DNA of 64,000 nt from Asaia krungthepensis NRIC 0535 (GTDB taxonomy: Bacteria > Pseudomonadota > Alphaproteobacteria > Acetobacterales > Acetobacteraceae). The notes under the pieces were generated by a model. The model did no database searches, was not told the DNA's origin, and saw only the letters and a program-made list of their open reading frames with translations. Every line of letters begins with the position of its first letter. Position 1 is the first letter of the stretch. Of this stretch, positions 9,505-18,312 are shown one piece after another. The stretch lies in NCBI RefSeq assembly GCF_025995175.1, contig NZ_BAPV01000004.1:124001-188000 (forward strand). The letters run 5' to 3'. The position numbers were made by a program, and so were the translations under genes.

Positions 9505-9768
9505 ATGCGCCTTCAGCAGGATCGCGCCATAAGCGTATTTTGCCCCTTTTTGCTGGGGACAACTCGATGACGACGCATTTCGTGGCTGACGGTTGAGCGC
9601 GCCGAAACGATAGGGCTTTCGACCGAGGGGCGGTCCCCTGTCTCCCGGGGTTACCCTTCTCGCCATTCGCGGTGGGAGACGCGGCTTCGTGCTTCGACCA
9701 GCGCCGTATTGTTCCTCGGCAGGGGCTTTTCCGCGGGATCGGTTTTCCTGTCGTCCCTCTTTGGGAAA

Positions 9769-10725
9769 TCAGCGACGCTCACCTGTGGCGAACTCCCCGC
9801 AGGATGTTTTCCCGGCGGAACTCTCCTCGAGCCAGCCAGCCTGCCTCAGATGGGCGACCTGAGCACGGGCAACCGGTACCACAAGCCCGTTACGCAAGTG
9901 CAGACGCAGGGATCTGGGTGTTCCCTCCCAGCGCTGTACAGCACGCCGCGCAACCCACCAGCTTCGATGCACCTGCAGACCGTCATGTCCCGATTGCCGG
10001 GCGACAGCTTCCCGCAGCACGCCGTGCACAAGGCGCGAGCCCGAAGTGAGATGGCAACGTATGTAATGATCCTCCATCTGAAGCGCGTCGATCAGTTCGG
10101 GCCTCGGCCACGACACGCCTATGCGTGTCGCCTCCTCCAGCATCACAGGGCCAGCGGACGCCGCAATCTGGCTCACCCCCGACGGGACCGGAGTGCCCCG
10201 GGAGGGGGTGTCTTTAAAAGCTGTTTGCCGGCGCAGGGGAGAGACCCGTTTGCTTCGCCACTGCTGCCAGAACATCACACTCATCACACCAGGCAGTGCA
10301 ATCGCCAATACCTGAAAATACCAGACCCACCAGCCGGGCAGGCGTGTCTCGATCCCGGGCCAGATCGAAAAAGCCAGATCTCGGGTGATCAGGGTCTGGA
10401 CCAGACTCAGCAGCACGGTGCCTGCCGCCGCCCCTGCCCAGTGCAGGCGGCCCCAACGCATAATCGGCAGCCTGCGCAATAACATCATTGGCCCGGCGTA
10501 AAGCCCGAGCCCCGCCATGATCGAGGCAATCCAGTAGGCTACACGTTCGAGCATGCCGGGATTCTGATAACTTCCATAGGGCCCGAGAACTCCTAGAAAG
10601 ACCCCTGCTCCCAGGCACAGGGCAAGAGCGCGCAGGAGAAGACGCGGACGAGGCGCGCGTGATTCAGTTTCCTGACCAGGAGAGGATAGAGCGCGGGACT
10701 CCAGATCGCCTCGTATCCGTTCCAC
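9769..10725 (-). CDS. Membrane-anchored LytTR transcription regulator
   Basis: The C-terminal ~100 residues have the LytTR DNA-binding pattern: MEDHYIRCHLTSG, then LREAV, then VHRSWWVARRAV, RWEG and the basic-to-hydrophobic end NGLVVPVARAQV. LytTR domains bind direct repeats through beta strands. The N-terminal half carries four predicted membrane helices, around LLRALALCLGAGVFLGVL, VAYWIASIMAGLGLYAG, WAGAAAGTVLLSLV and WYFQVLAIALPGVMSVMF. It is therefore a membrane-bound one-component regulator and not a response regulator; there is no receiver domain and no adjacent histidine kinase. The start is uncertain. GTG at 10725 with GAGGAG nine bases upstream is preferred, while the frame continues to a TTG at 10863 with no ribosome site. 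Target genes are unknown. Confidence 0.85.
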   Translation of the reverse strand: MERIRGDLESRALSSPGQETESRAPRPRLLLRALALCLGAGVFLGVLGPYGSYQNPGMLERVAYWIASIMAGLGLYAGPMMLLRRLPIMRWGRLHWAGAAAGTVLLSLVQTLITRDLAFSIWPGIETRLPGWWVWYFQVLAIALPGVMSVMFWQQWRSKRVSPLRRQTAFKDTPSRGTPVPSGVSQIAASAGPVMLEEATRIGVSWPRPELIDALQMEDHYIRCHLTSGSRLVHGVLREAVARQSGHDGLQVHRSWWVARRAVQRWEGTPRSLRLHLRNGLVVPVARAQVAHLRQAGWLEESSAGKTSCGEFATGERR

Positions 10726-10913
10726 CCTGCCTGTCTCCTCGCGCCCTCTTCGTCGTGCTGCCCACTGCAAGCCCGCCCTCAGGATGCCTTGCCTGGCGAA
10801 GCTTGCAAACCCTGCCCATTGGGACCGTCGCCCGCTCGCCCATTCGCGAAAACGCGCTGGCAAGAGGCAGAAAACGGCGGTTTCTGGCCTTTCCCAACAG
10901 GAGCCTGCCCCTC

Positions 10914-11939
10914 ATGTCAAAAAGCCTTCGCTACTCTTTCCTCGCCTTGATCCTCGTCGGCAGCCTCAGCTCTGCCATGGCGAAACCTTCCGTTTCGGAA
11001 GGCACGACGCGTCCAGCTGTGGGATGCCAGCATCTCATCACGCCAGAAGGGCTCGAGCTCGGCGTCTGGTATCCCAGCCTGGGCACATCAGAATCACAGA
11101 TGCTTGGCCCTTATGCTCAGAAATGCGTGGTCAATGGCCCTCTCCAGGGCGAAAACCATGCGCTGATCGTGATCTCGCACGGCACTGGTGGCTCATGGAC
11201 GAGCCACCTCGATACGGCGGCCGCACTGGCCCAAGCGGGATACGTCGTCATGGCATTGACCGAACCCGGCGATAACTGGCGAGATACAACGCGTGTGACC
11301 GATCTTGCTGGCCGGACTCGTGCCATGAGTACCGCTCTCAGTTACATGCTCTCGGCATGGCCGCTCTCAGGGCATCTCGACCGGAATCGCATCGGGGCTT
11401 TCGGGTTTTCCGCTGGAGGGCTGACTGCCCTGCTCGCCGCTGGCGCACGGCCGGATCTGACACGCATCGGTCCGTGGTGCGCGGCCCATGCCGCAAGCTT
11501 CACCTGCGCCCTGATCCACAAGCAGGGCTCGCCCGTGAATACCCGCCTGCCCGCGTTACAGGACAGGCGCTTCAAGGCCATGGCGATTGCCGCCCCGGCT
11601 CTTGGATTCACGATGACGCGCGCCTCTCTTTCCCCTGTGACGCTGCCCGTGCAGCTTTGGCAGGCGATGGATGATACCATTCTGAGCTCCCCCGGATCGG
11701 TAGAGCCCGTGCGCGACAATCTGCCATCGTCCCCCGAATTCCATGAAGTCAGCAGGGCCGGACATTTCGTTTTTCTCGCTCCCTGCCGCACTGGTTTCGA
11801 AGCAATGGCGATCTGCCAGAGCTTGCCCGGGTTCGACCGAAGCAAATTTCATGAAGCTTTCAATGCCGCAATGAGACGGTTTTTTGATCGTACCCTGCTG
11901 GGCGGCACAGAACAGAGCGCGGGCATGCCCACCCGATGA
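10914..11939 (+). CDS. Secreted alpha/beta hydrolase (dienelactone/PAF-acetylhydrolase-like)
   Basis: This 341-residue protein starts at the ATG behind AGGAG (10898-10902). It opens with a cleavable signal peptide (SFLALILVGSLSSAMA before KPSV), so it works in the periplasm or outside. The fold markers are the oxyanion region VISHGTGGS, the nucleophile elbow GFSAGG, and a late histidine in SRAGHFVFL. A DRNRIGAFGFSAGG-type context is typical of the predicted dienelactone hydrolase / platelet-activating-factor acetylhydrolase group. Four cysteines suggest disulfides. Its substrate is not predictable; ester hydrolysis is the safe statement. It faces the LytTR gene across a short divergent region, so regulation by that protein is possible but unproven. 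Confidence 0.85.
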   Translation: MSKSLRYSFLALILVGSLSSAMAKPSVSEGTTRPAVGCQHLITPEGLELGVWYPSLGTSESQMLGPYAQKCVVNGPLQGENHALIVISHGTGGSWTSHLDTAAALAQAGYVVMALTEPGDNWRDTTRVTDLAGRTRAMSTALSYMLSAWPLSGHLDRNRIGAFGFSAGGLTALLAAGARPDLTRIGPWCAAHAASFTCALIHKQGSPVNTRLPALQDRRFKAMAIAAPALGFTMTRASLSPVTLPVQLWQAMDDTILSSPGSVEPVRDNLPSSPEFHEVSRAGHFVFLAPCRTGFEAMAICQSLPGFDRSKFHEAFNAAMRRFFDRTLLGGTEQSAGMPTR

Positions 11940-12124
11940 TCGATGGCGGCGCGTGCCTTCGGATGTCACAATATCGGGAACAAACGGCATGGTATGTCGG
12001 GCGGAAGGCATGACAGCCCTCCTCGACCGCCATGTCTATCAACCATACAAGTCAGCCAACGGCGTCAGCCTTGCCCGCTTAGCTTGTCAAAAACCGAAAG
12101 CCCTGACGTCCCCGGCCGCGTGGG

Positions 12125-12496
12125 TCAGCGACAGACGCTCGGGGCGCCTGTTGCAGCAATATACGTACCGGTCAGCGGGTTGAAGCAGGCATTCTGCGGG
12201 CAGGAACTGCCCGAGGCCAGACCATCGCTGAAAACCTGTCCGCCCATGCGGTTCGTTTCCTGCTGTACCGCGCCGCAAAGAGGTGTATTCACAGGGGCAG
12301 AGGGGTCGTTGGTCAGTTGCGCCTCATTGGCGGGGGGCGGTGTCTCCACTGTCATGCCAGGGGCAAAATCCTGCGGCGGAATGCGAGCATGGGCCTGGTT
12401 CTGCACAGGTTGTGGCGACGGCGCCTCTTCGCACCCGACCAGAAGCGCGAGTGACAGCATGGCTGCTGCGGCTGTCCTGAAATGTGAACGCGTCAT
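12125..12496 (-). CDS. Small lipoprotein of unknown function downstream of xseA
   Basis: This 123-residue protein has a clear lipoprotein signal: a basic start, a hydrophobic run, and the lipobox LVGC with cysteine 22. The mature part is Pro/Gln/Ala-rich and then contains three further cysteines before the end (PLCGAVQQETN, GSSCPQNACFN), with a short NPLTGTYIA motif. I do not recognise the family. Its ATG overlaps the xseA stop codon by four bases (ATGA at 12493-12496), so it is translated from the xseA mRNA. The pairing is probably operonic convenience, not a functional link. Confidence 0.8.
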   Translation of the reverse strand: MTRSHFRTAAAAMLSLALLVGCEEAPSPQPVQNQAHARIPPQDFAPGMTVETPPPANEAQLTNDPSAPVNTPLCGAVQQETNRMGGQVFSDGLASGSSCPQNACFNPLTGTYIAATGAPSVCR

Positions 12497-13944
12497 AAAC
12501 CCAGATCCCCCTGTTCTTCCTTTTCCGTGCCCACAGGGTCGAGGCGTCCGGAGCGTATGCCATCGGCGAAACGGAGCGTGATTGCTCCGCCGCGTGGCCG
12601 CCCCGAGGCTGTCGTCACCGGTTTGCCTCGTCCATCCTGCACCAGCGCATAGCCTCGCGCCAAGACGGCCTCGGGCGAAACTGCCTCGAGACGTCCCGCA
12701 ATACCGGCCAATCTTGCGCGATCAAGCCCCAGTCGGGCCGTCAGCGTCTCGGTGCCGAGACGGGCATGGGTGAACCCTGCCCGCTCCTGCTGCATCCGGT
12801 GCCGTATACCGGCAGCGAGAGCCGCACTCGCCAGATCGAGGCGAGAGTTCTTCTGTCCGAGAAAATGCGCTGCCGAGGGCACGCGCCCCGTAAGGCTCAT
12901 GAGCCGCTGCCGCGCGCGCGCGGCTACCATGGGGAGCGCAAGTTCGAGACGCTGCCCACGTTCGTCAAGGCGAAAACGCGCGGTTTCCAGCAGGCTCGGC
13001 AGGTCGGGCAGACGCGCACTTACCTGGTCCTGACGCGCTCTGGCCAGTTGCAGCTGGCGCGACAGAGCCCCTGCCAGACGCGCACTACGATGAGCGAGAT
13101 CCGCCACCATTTCCGAACGCAGCGGAACCGCCATTTCTGCCGCGGCTGTCGGGGTCGGGGCCCGGCGATCCGACACGAAATCGATGAGCGTCGTATCGGT
13201 TTCATGCCCGACGGCTGAAATAAGCGGAATGGGGCAGGCTGCCACGGCGCGCAGAACGCGCTCATCGTTGAACGCCATCAGATCCTCAAGCGACCCGCCC
13301 CCGCGCGCAACGATCAGCAGATCGGGTGAGAGATCCCGCCGGAGGCCCGAGCTTGAAAATCCCTCAATGGCCGCGGCGATCTGGGCCACCGCCCCTTCGC
13401 CCTGCACTGCCACAGGCCAGACAAGCACCGACCGGGGAAAACGGCGCGACAGAGTGGTCAGGATGTCATGCAGCACCGCCCCACGGCTCGAGGTCACCAG
13501 ACCGATCAGCCGAGGCAGGAAAGGCAGCGGCTTTTTGCGCTCGTTATCGAACAGGCCCTCGGCCAGCAGCTTCTGACGCAGCTTCTCGATCTTGGCGAGA
13601 AGCGCGCCCTCGCCCGCGAAGCTCATCTGATCGATCACGAGCTGGTAGCTCGATCGGTCGCCATAGGCCGAGACCCGACCGGTTGCGATCACCTCGATCC
13701 CGTTCTCCGGCACCAACCCCAGACGCGACACCGAACCACGCCAGACCACGCCCGAAATCTTGCCGCCCTGATCTTTCAGAGAAAGATAGATATGACCGGA
13801 GGGATAGCGTTTGAGCTCGGTAATTTCGCCACGGACACGCACACGGCTGAAACTGCCTTCGAGCGTGCGCTTGATTGCGCCCGAAATCTCGCTGACCGAA
13901 TATTCGGGGACATTCCCGCCCGCGCTCTGTTCGTTTTCGCTCAT
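12493..13944 (-). CDS. xseA: Exodeoxyribonuclease VII large subunit
   Basis: XseA with XseB forms exonuclease VII, which degrades single-stranded DNA from both ends during repair. The 483-residue product has the N-terminal OB-fold (YSVSEISGAIKRTLE, RVRGEITELK, GHIYLSLKD). The catalytic domain follows with VTSSRGAVLHDILTTLSRRFP, VARGGGSLEDLMAFNDE and the strongly conserved SAVGHETDTTLIDFVSDRRAPTP stretch (given here only as a landmark), then a long helical coiled region and a small C-terminal beta domain. xseB is not adjacent. It is divergent from purD, with only about 58 bases between the starts. Confidence 0.97.
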   Translation of the reverse strand: MSENEQSAGGNVPEYSVSEISGAIKRTLEGSFSRVRVRGEITELKRYPSGHIYLSLKDQGGKISGVVWRGSVSRLGLVPENGIEVIATGRVSAYGDRSSYQLVIDQMSFAGEGALLAKIEKLRQKLLAEGLFDNERKKPLPFLPRLIGLVTSSRGAVLHDILTTLSRRFPRSVLVWPVAVQGEGAVAQIAAAIEGFSSSGLRRDLSPDLLIVARGGGSLEDLMAFNDERVLRAVAACPIPLISAVGHETDTTLIDFVSDRRAPTPTAAAEMAVPLRSEMVADLAHRSARLAGALSRQLQLARARQDQVSARLPDLPSLLETARFRLDERGQRLELALPMVAARARQRLMSLTGRVPSAAHFLGQKNSRLDLASAALAAGIRHRMQQERAGFTHARLGTETLTARLGLDRARLAGIAGRLEAVSPEAVLARGYALVQDGRGKPVTTASGRPRGGAITLRFADGIRSGRLDPVGTEKEEQGDLGL

Positions 13945-14002
13945 GCGCGCAGTCTATGCTACGGAACGCGGGCTAGGACCAGTCAGAACAGGAAGAATGA
14001 CG

Positions 14003-15259
14003 ATGCGGGTGTTACTTGTCGGATCAGGCGGACGCGAACATGCTCTGGCGGCCTGTCTGTCCCGCTCTCCCGAACTCGAGGCGCTTTATATCGCCCCCGG
14101 CAATCCGGGCATGGAGCCGCTCGGCACGCTGGTGCCGCTCGCCGCTGATAACGTGACAGGACTCGTGGCTTTCGCCCTTGAACAGCGAATCGACCTCGTC
14201 GTTCCGGGTCCTGAAGCCCCTCTCGTAGCCGGGCTGGCCGATCTCTGCGCCAGCGCAGGAATTGCCTGTGCCGGGCCGAGTCAGGCCGCCAGCGCCCTGG
14301 AGGGCAGCAAGAGCTTCACCAAGGACGTCGCGGATGCCGCCGGCATTCCGACCGCGCGCTGGGAGCGCTTCGAGGAGGCCGAACCCGCCCTCGCCTTTGT
14401 CCGTCGCCGTGGGGCTCCCATCGTGATCAAGGCGGACGGTCTGGCAGCAGGCAAGGGTGTGATCGTGGCCCAGACGCTGCAGGAAGCCGAAGCCGCCATC
14501 ATTGATATCCTGACCGATCGCAGCTTCGGGGAGGCCGGGGCCAGCATCGTGATCGAGGAGTGCCTGGTAGGTCAGGAGGTCTCGCTCTTCGCCTTCTGCT
14601 CGGATGGCGAAGCCGTTCTCATAGGCGCTGCGCGCGATCACAAGCGCATTGGCGAGGGGGATACCGGCCCCAATACGGGTGGCATGGGTGCGATTGCTCC
14701 CCCTCCCCATTTCGATCGCGAGGCACAGGAAAAGGCGCTGGACATCATGGTGCGCCCCATGCTGGCGGAGATGGTGCGCCGAGGCACGCCCTTCCGGGGC
14801 ATCATCTTCGCAGGGCTGATGCTGACTCAGGACGGTCCCAAGCTGATCGAATATAATGTCCGCTTCGGCGATCCCGAGGCTCAGGCGCTGCTGATCCGTC
14901 TCGACTCCGATCTCCTGCCCGTTCTCAGAGCGCTGGCCAAAGGCCGACTGGATGACGCCGCCATCCGGTTTGCGAATGATGCTTCGATTTCGGTCGTTGT
15001 GGCGGCACGCGGTTACCCGGGAACGCCAGTGAAGGGGGGAACGATACGCGGGATCGACCGGGCCGAGGCCGTGCCGGGCGTATCCGTGTTTCAGGCAGGA
15101 ACAGCCCTGAAGGACGGAAATCTCGTCGCCGCGGGCGGTCGTGTACTGACCGTCTGTGCGCGGGGGGAAACCCCGGAAATCGCGCGGGCCCGTGCCTATG
15201 AGGGTGTGTCGGCTCTCGAATGGGCCGATGGCATCTATCGCCGCGATATCGGTATCTGA
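14003..15259 (+). CDS. purD: Phosphoribosylamine-glycine ligase PurD
   Basis: PurD (GAR synthetase) joins phosphoribosylamine and glycine with ATP, the second step of purine synthesis. The 418-residue product has the N-terminal VLLVGSGGREHALA motif, the PGPEAPLVAGLAD segment and the ATP-grasp core. That core includes VIKADGLAAGKGVIVA, the DHKRIGEGDTGPNTGGMG loop and the metal-binding EYNVRFGDPEAQ. Two ATGs lie near the start. The one at 14003 is seven bases from AGGAAG and is preferred over 13997, which touches the ribosome site; a longer frame back to 13811 overlaps xseA. The gene ends well before a strong hairpin terminator at 15551. Confidence 0.97.
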   Translation: MRVLLVGSGGREHALAACLSRSPELEALYIAPGNPGMEPLGTLVPLAADNVTGLVAFALEQRIDLVVPGPEAPLVAGLADLCASAGIACAGPSQAASALEGSKSFTKDVADAAGIPTARWERFEEAEPALAFVRRRGAPIVIKADGLAAGKGVIVAQTLQEAEAAIIDILTDRSFGEAGASIVIEECLVGQEVSLFAFCSDGEAVLIGAARDHKRIGEGDTGPNTGGMGAIAPPPHFDREAQEKALDIMVRPMLAEMVRRGTPFRGIIFAGLMLTQDGPKLIEYNVRFGDPEAQALLIRLDSDLLPVLRALAKGRLDDAAIRFANDASISVVVAARGYPGTPVKGGTIRGIDRAEAVPGVSVFQAGTALKDGNLVAAGGRVLTVCARGETPEIARARAYEGVSALEWADGIYRRDIGI

Positions 15260-15550
15260 CACATGATGGGATGAGCGACTCATCGTTCATCCCGACCAGC
15301 CCGCAAGGGCGCCTGCCTCCCGAGCAAAGCTGCTCTCCTGTCAGCGACGCGGCCTCGACATTCTTCCGTTTCTCAACGTCAGGATCCGCCCGGTTTGCGG
15401 ACGCTCCAGCCTGCCAGATCTCGGGTGATACCGGGACAAGCGATTCATAGCGCGTGCCAAAATCGACAGCCCTCCGACGCGCACCCTGGCTCAATTGCCA
15501 GAGCCGAACACCCCCGATCCTCGCTCCTTTCTCACTAGAACCCGCATGCG
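15260..15550. other. Spacer after purD
   Basis: About 290 bases lie between the purD stop and the terminator at 15551. Neither strand shows a frame with a ribosome site or a recognisable domain. A minus-strand frame here runs on into purD and is not convincing. The distance leaves room for a small RNA ending at the terminator, but I found no family signature. Confidence 0.4.
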
Positions 15551-15581
15551 AAACGCCCGATGAGGAAATCATCGGGCGTTT
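15551..15581 (+). terminator. Bidirectional intrinsic terminator
   Basis: A perfect 13-bp stem, AAACGCCCGATGA / TCATCGGGCGTTT, closes a GGAAA loop. The A-run on one side and T-run on the other suit termination of transcripts from purD (+) and from the minus-strand gene at 15643-16110. Confidence 0.85.
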
Positions 15582-15642
15582 GCTGTGCTTTCGCTAATCT
15601 GTAGGGGAACCGCTCCCTCGAGGACGCGGATCAGATCCTGCC

Positions 15643-16110
15643 TCAGTGATACTCCGTCATTTCGACAGGGGCTTGGGGCTCGAGTTCCGACGGGTCCATT
15701 TGACCTTTTTGCGCAAACGACGTGTCCGCATGATTCCATCCTTCCTTGTCACCCCGGACTTGCAAAGGGGCATGATCGCCCAGGATCTTCATGATCCTGG
15801 CTTCGGTAAGGGTAGAGGGGTCGATAGTCACGACAACTGGCTCGTTGCGCAGGCGGCTCTCTCGATACAGCGCCTCCTGCTGCGCTCTTCTCTCGGTTGG
15901 CGGTGGATGATCGTTGATCAACCATGTCCACGTTCCGGAAGGGCGATGAAACTCGTTTTCGGGGCGGATCGCCGCATCGGGGTCAGCCCCGATCGCCAGG
16001 CGATACTGGTGGATGGATTCTGACGGAATGTCACAAACCAGAAGGTCATCAACGGCGATCTGGGCATGACGGGCGGTGTCGAACACCGCCATGATCGTAT
16101 GCTGCATCAT
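15643..16110 (-). CDS. Conserved hypothetical protein, general-stress-like N-terminus
   Basis: This 155-residue soluble protein has no signal or membrane segment. The first 60 residues (HTIMAVFDTARHAQIAVDDLLVCDIPSESIHQY) resemble the start of the general stress protein 17M/YflT-like alpha/beta domain, in which a strand is followed by a helix carrying A-x-x-A-V-x-x-L. The middle has a short basic/acidic helix and a VVVTIDPSTLTEARIMKIL segment that looks like a second strand-helix unit. The tail is acidic and Pro/Glu-rich. The start has GGAG upstream. I cannot assign a function; a role in stress is a guess from weak resemblance. Confidence 0.7.
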   Translation of the reverse strand: MMQHTIMAVFDTARHAQIAVDDLLVCDIPSESIHQYRLAIGADPDAAIRPENEFHRPSGTWTWLINDHPPPTERRAQQEALYRESRLRNEPVVVTIDPSTLTEARIMKILGDHAPLQVRGDKEGWNHADTSFAQKGQMDPSELEPQAPVEMTEYH

Positions 16111-16487
16111 CGTAAACTCCGTGGCGTCGCGATAGGATCGACGACAGCATCACGTTACACGATAGATCACCAGTAAAACGTTCTTCACGTTATTTTGAGG
16201 TTATATATAACAATATTACTGAACGTCCATTGCGCGAGAAGCACGAAACGCTTCGCAGCCGCGACATCGCAAAGCCTCGCTCCCCGTCTGTTTTTACGAC
16301 TTCGAACGACCCGAAAGAGTGCTCGGTGCCTGCGGAGCATCGAATCTCGCCAGCCATGTGAAAATCATCGGCACTGCAAAATATCGGCGATTGCCATTTC
16401 AGCCAGGGATCGTGAAGATGACTTTGCGGGCTTTCGTCCTGGCATCATGAACCGATACGAGCAGTAAAAGCAGGCAAGGAGCGCATA
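16111..16487. other. AT-rich divergent intergenic region
   Basis: The 377 bases between two divergent genes include a strikingly AT-rich patch at about 16180-16220. It contains the palindrome TTATATATAA (16201-16210) and ATGTT/ACGTT-type repeats (AACGTTCTTCACGTTATT). This is the likely promoter/operator area for both genes. No convincing gene is visible. Confidence 0.45.
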
Positions 16488-16898
16488 ATGATGCCGGATG
16501 ACCTAGCAGGAATGATGGCGGCCCTGTTCATCATCTTTGCCGTTGCAGTCGTATTACTCAGCCTCCTGATCTACCTCATACCGGCCATCGTCGCATTCTA
16601 TCGCGACCATGACGCCAAGTGGGTCGTCCTGATCCTGAATGTTGCAGCTGGCTGGACGTTCATCGCCTGGATCGCCCTGTTTGTATGGGCCATCTGGCCC
16701 GAAGACGCCGTCAGGCATTCGCGCCGTTCGCCCTGGGGAAACGTCCCCACACCACCTCCCTACCCTGCGCCCCATGGTCTTTCACCCGAGGCGCATCTGG
16801 CGGCCATGAACAGGTTGCAGGACCTGTTCGAACGAGGTCTCCTGACCCGCGACGAATTCCGGGCGCATATGAAGGCGTTGCTCGATCCCGCCATTTAG
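16488..16898 (+). CDS. Superinfection-immunity-like membrane protein with SHOCT tail
   Basis: This 136-residue protein has two membrane helices (residues about 8-34 and 44-67) separated by a short charged turn (FYRDHDAKW). The pattern YLIPAIVAFYRDH followed by ILNVAAGWTFIAWIALFVWAIWP is the signature of the superinfection-immunity (Imm) family. That family is named for phage T4 Imm, which blocks DNA injection by a second phage, and is also widespread on bacterial chromosomes. After a Pro-rich linker, the last ~35 residues (MNRLQDLFERGLLTRDEFRAHM) match the short C-terminal SHOCT helix-turn-helix, an oligomerisation module. The ATG follows AAGGAG by seven bases. No prophage genes are near, so an actual anti-phage role is only a possibility. 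Confidence 0.85.
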   Translation: MMPDDLAGMMAALFIIFAVAVVLLSLLIYLIPAIVAFYRDHDAKWVVLILNVAAGWTFIAWIALFVWAIWPEDAVRHSRRSPWGNVPTPPPYPAPHGLSPEAHLAAMNRLQDLFERGLLTRDEFRAHMKALLDPAI

Positions 16899-17049
16899 CA
16901 GCCCCGATCGCGGGCGCTCCCGTTTGTAGCGAACGTGACAGGGTCGGAGCGCGCCGCGTCATCTGGCTTCGCGCCACGATTGCACCATTCCTGCGCCACC
17001 AGGCTGCCATCATTCCTGCCAAGTAATGAATGCCGTGCAAGGAGTGCTT

Positions 17050-18312
17050 ATGAACGCCTCGATCGACCATGATGGGGCGTTTCCTGCGCGCTACGCCGGA
17101 CGCAATGCCGGAATCGACTGCCTGCGCGGTCTCTCCATACTTCTGGTTGTCATCCATCACCTCGCCCTGCGTTTTCCCCTGACGGAAACCGGCCTGGTTC
17201 ATATCCTGCCCCTGCGCGTATTGCGCATGCTGAACTGGGGCGGGATCAAGGGCGTGACGATCTTTTTCGTCATCTCCGGTTTTCTGATCACACGCCATAT
17301 GCTGGAGCGTTCGGTCCGTCCAGCCGCCCTCTCACTGCGCGATTTTACCGGGCGGCGTATAGCGAGGCTTCTCCCCTGCCTTCTGGCGCTGATCGTCGTT
17401 GCCTGCATGCTTGGTCTTCTCGGCGTGCCCAGTTTCGTTCCTGACCATCCGGGTCAGACGCTCTGGGGCGCAGCCTTGTCGGCTCTCACCATGCATCTCA
17501 ATGTCTATGAAGCCGAGACAGGGTATCTCCCTGCCTATTGGGATGTCCTCTGGTCGCTCTCGGTCGAGGAACTCTTCTATCTGGGTTTCCCGCTGATTTG
17601 CGTGACCCTGGGACGCACGCCGAGGCGTCTTCTTGTCTGCGCCGCCTTGCTTGCCCTTGCCGCTCCCTGGTTCGACTGGTCCCTACGCAATGCCTCGGAA
17701 ATCTGGCAGGATAAAGCCTATGGACCGGGGATGAGCGCCATCGCGACCGGCATCGTCGCAGCCCTCCTCCTGCCGCGTGTCCCGGCCTATCCGGAGCTCG
17801 ACAAGGAGAAGGCACAGCGCGGGCTGTCCATGCTTTGCGGCAGTCTGGGCTGCGCTGGGATCGTGCTTTATCTGCTTTGGGGTGCGCAAATTTGGTCGAT
17901 ACTCTCCTGGGTCACTCCCCTGTTCTTCAATACGGCGATCGCGCTCACGCTCTGGGCCCTCGCGCGCGGATGGGGCGCTCATGTGACGCCTAGACGTACG
18001 GCGTGGCTCAGGCAGTGGGGGCAACGAAGCTACGAACTCTATCTGAGTCATATGTTCGTGCTGATGCCGATCATTGCCTTTGCCCATGCAGCGGCCATAT
18101 CCACGCGCTGGGCGTGGGTCCTCTATCCGCCGACACTGCTGCTGGTGTTCTGGCTGGGAAGCGCAATTGAGCGTTTGTACTCGAGACCGCTCGATCTTTA
18201 TCTGCGGCGCAGGTTGATCGCCCCCCGATGCGGCGCTGGTCCGCAGGCAGAGTTCGCCCACCCAAACGCGGACGCTATTGCACCCAGATCCGTGAGATCA
18301 GCATGTGATTGA
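17050..18312 (+). CDS. Membrane acyltransferase 3 (OafA/YrhL family)
   Basis: Acyltransferase-3 proteins move acyl groups, often acetyl, onto surface sugars such as O-antigen, exopolysaccharide or peptidoglycan. This one has about ten membrane helices and the diagnostic start GIDCLRGLSILLVVIHHLA, whose histidine is the catalytic residue. FFVISGFLITRHML, the RRIARLLP motif and the WSLSVEELFYLGFPL motif follow. The ATG at 17050 has AAGGAG at 17039-17044 and gives 420 residues; an in-frame ATG at 17026 lacks a site. The end overlaps the convergent solute-binding-protein gene by 38 bases. No sugar cluster adjoins it, so the acceptor is unknown. Confidence 0.92.
   Translation: MNASIDHDGAFPARYAGRNAGIDCLRGLSILLVVIHHLALRFPLTETGLVHILPLRVLRMLNWGGIKGVTIFFVISGFLITRHMLERSVRPAALSLRDFTGRRIARLLPCLLALIVVACMLGLLGVPSFVPDHPGQTLWGAALSALTMHLNVYEAETGYLPAYWDVLWSLSVEELFYLGFPLICVTLGRTPRRLLVCAALLALAAPWFDWSLRNASEIWQDKAYGPGMSAIATGIVAALLLPRVPAYPELDKEKAQRGLSMLCGSLGCAGIVLYLLWGAQIWSILSWVTPLFFNTAIALTLWALARGWGAHVTPRRTAWLRQWGQRSYELYLSHMFVLMPIIAFAHAAAISTRWAWVLYPPTLLLVFWLGSAIERLYSRPLDLYLRRRLIAPRCGAGPQAEFAHPNADAIAPRSVRSACD

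Noticed and set aside
14925-15572. Minus-strand frame covering the spacer after purD
   Set aside because: The first part looks slightly protein-like, but it continues far into purD in antisense, lacks a domain and begins within the terminator hairpin.
15260-15581. Possible 6S, SRP or other housekeeping RNA between purD and its terminator
   Set aside because: I looked for the SRP apical motif and a 6S-type central bubble on both strands and could not recognise either; only the terminator is supported.
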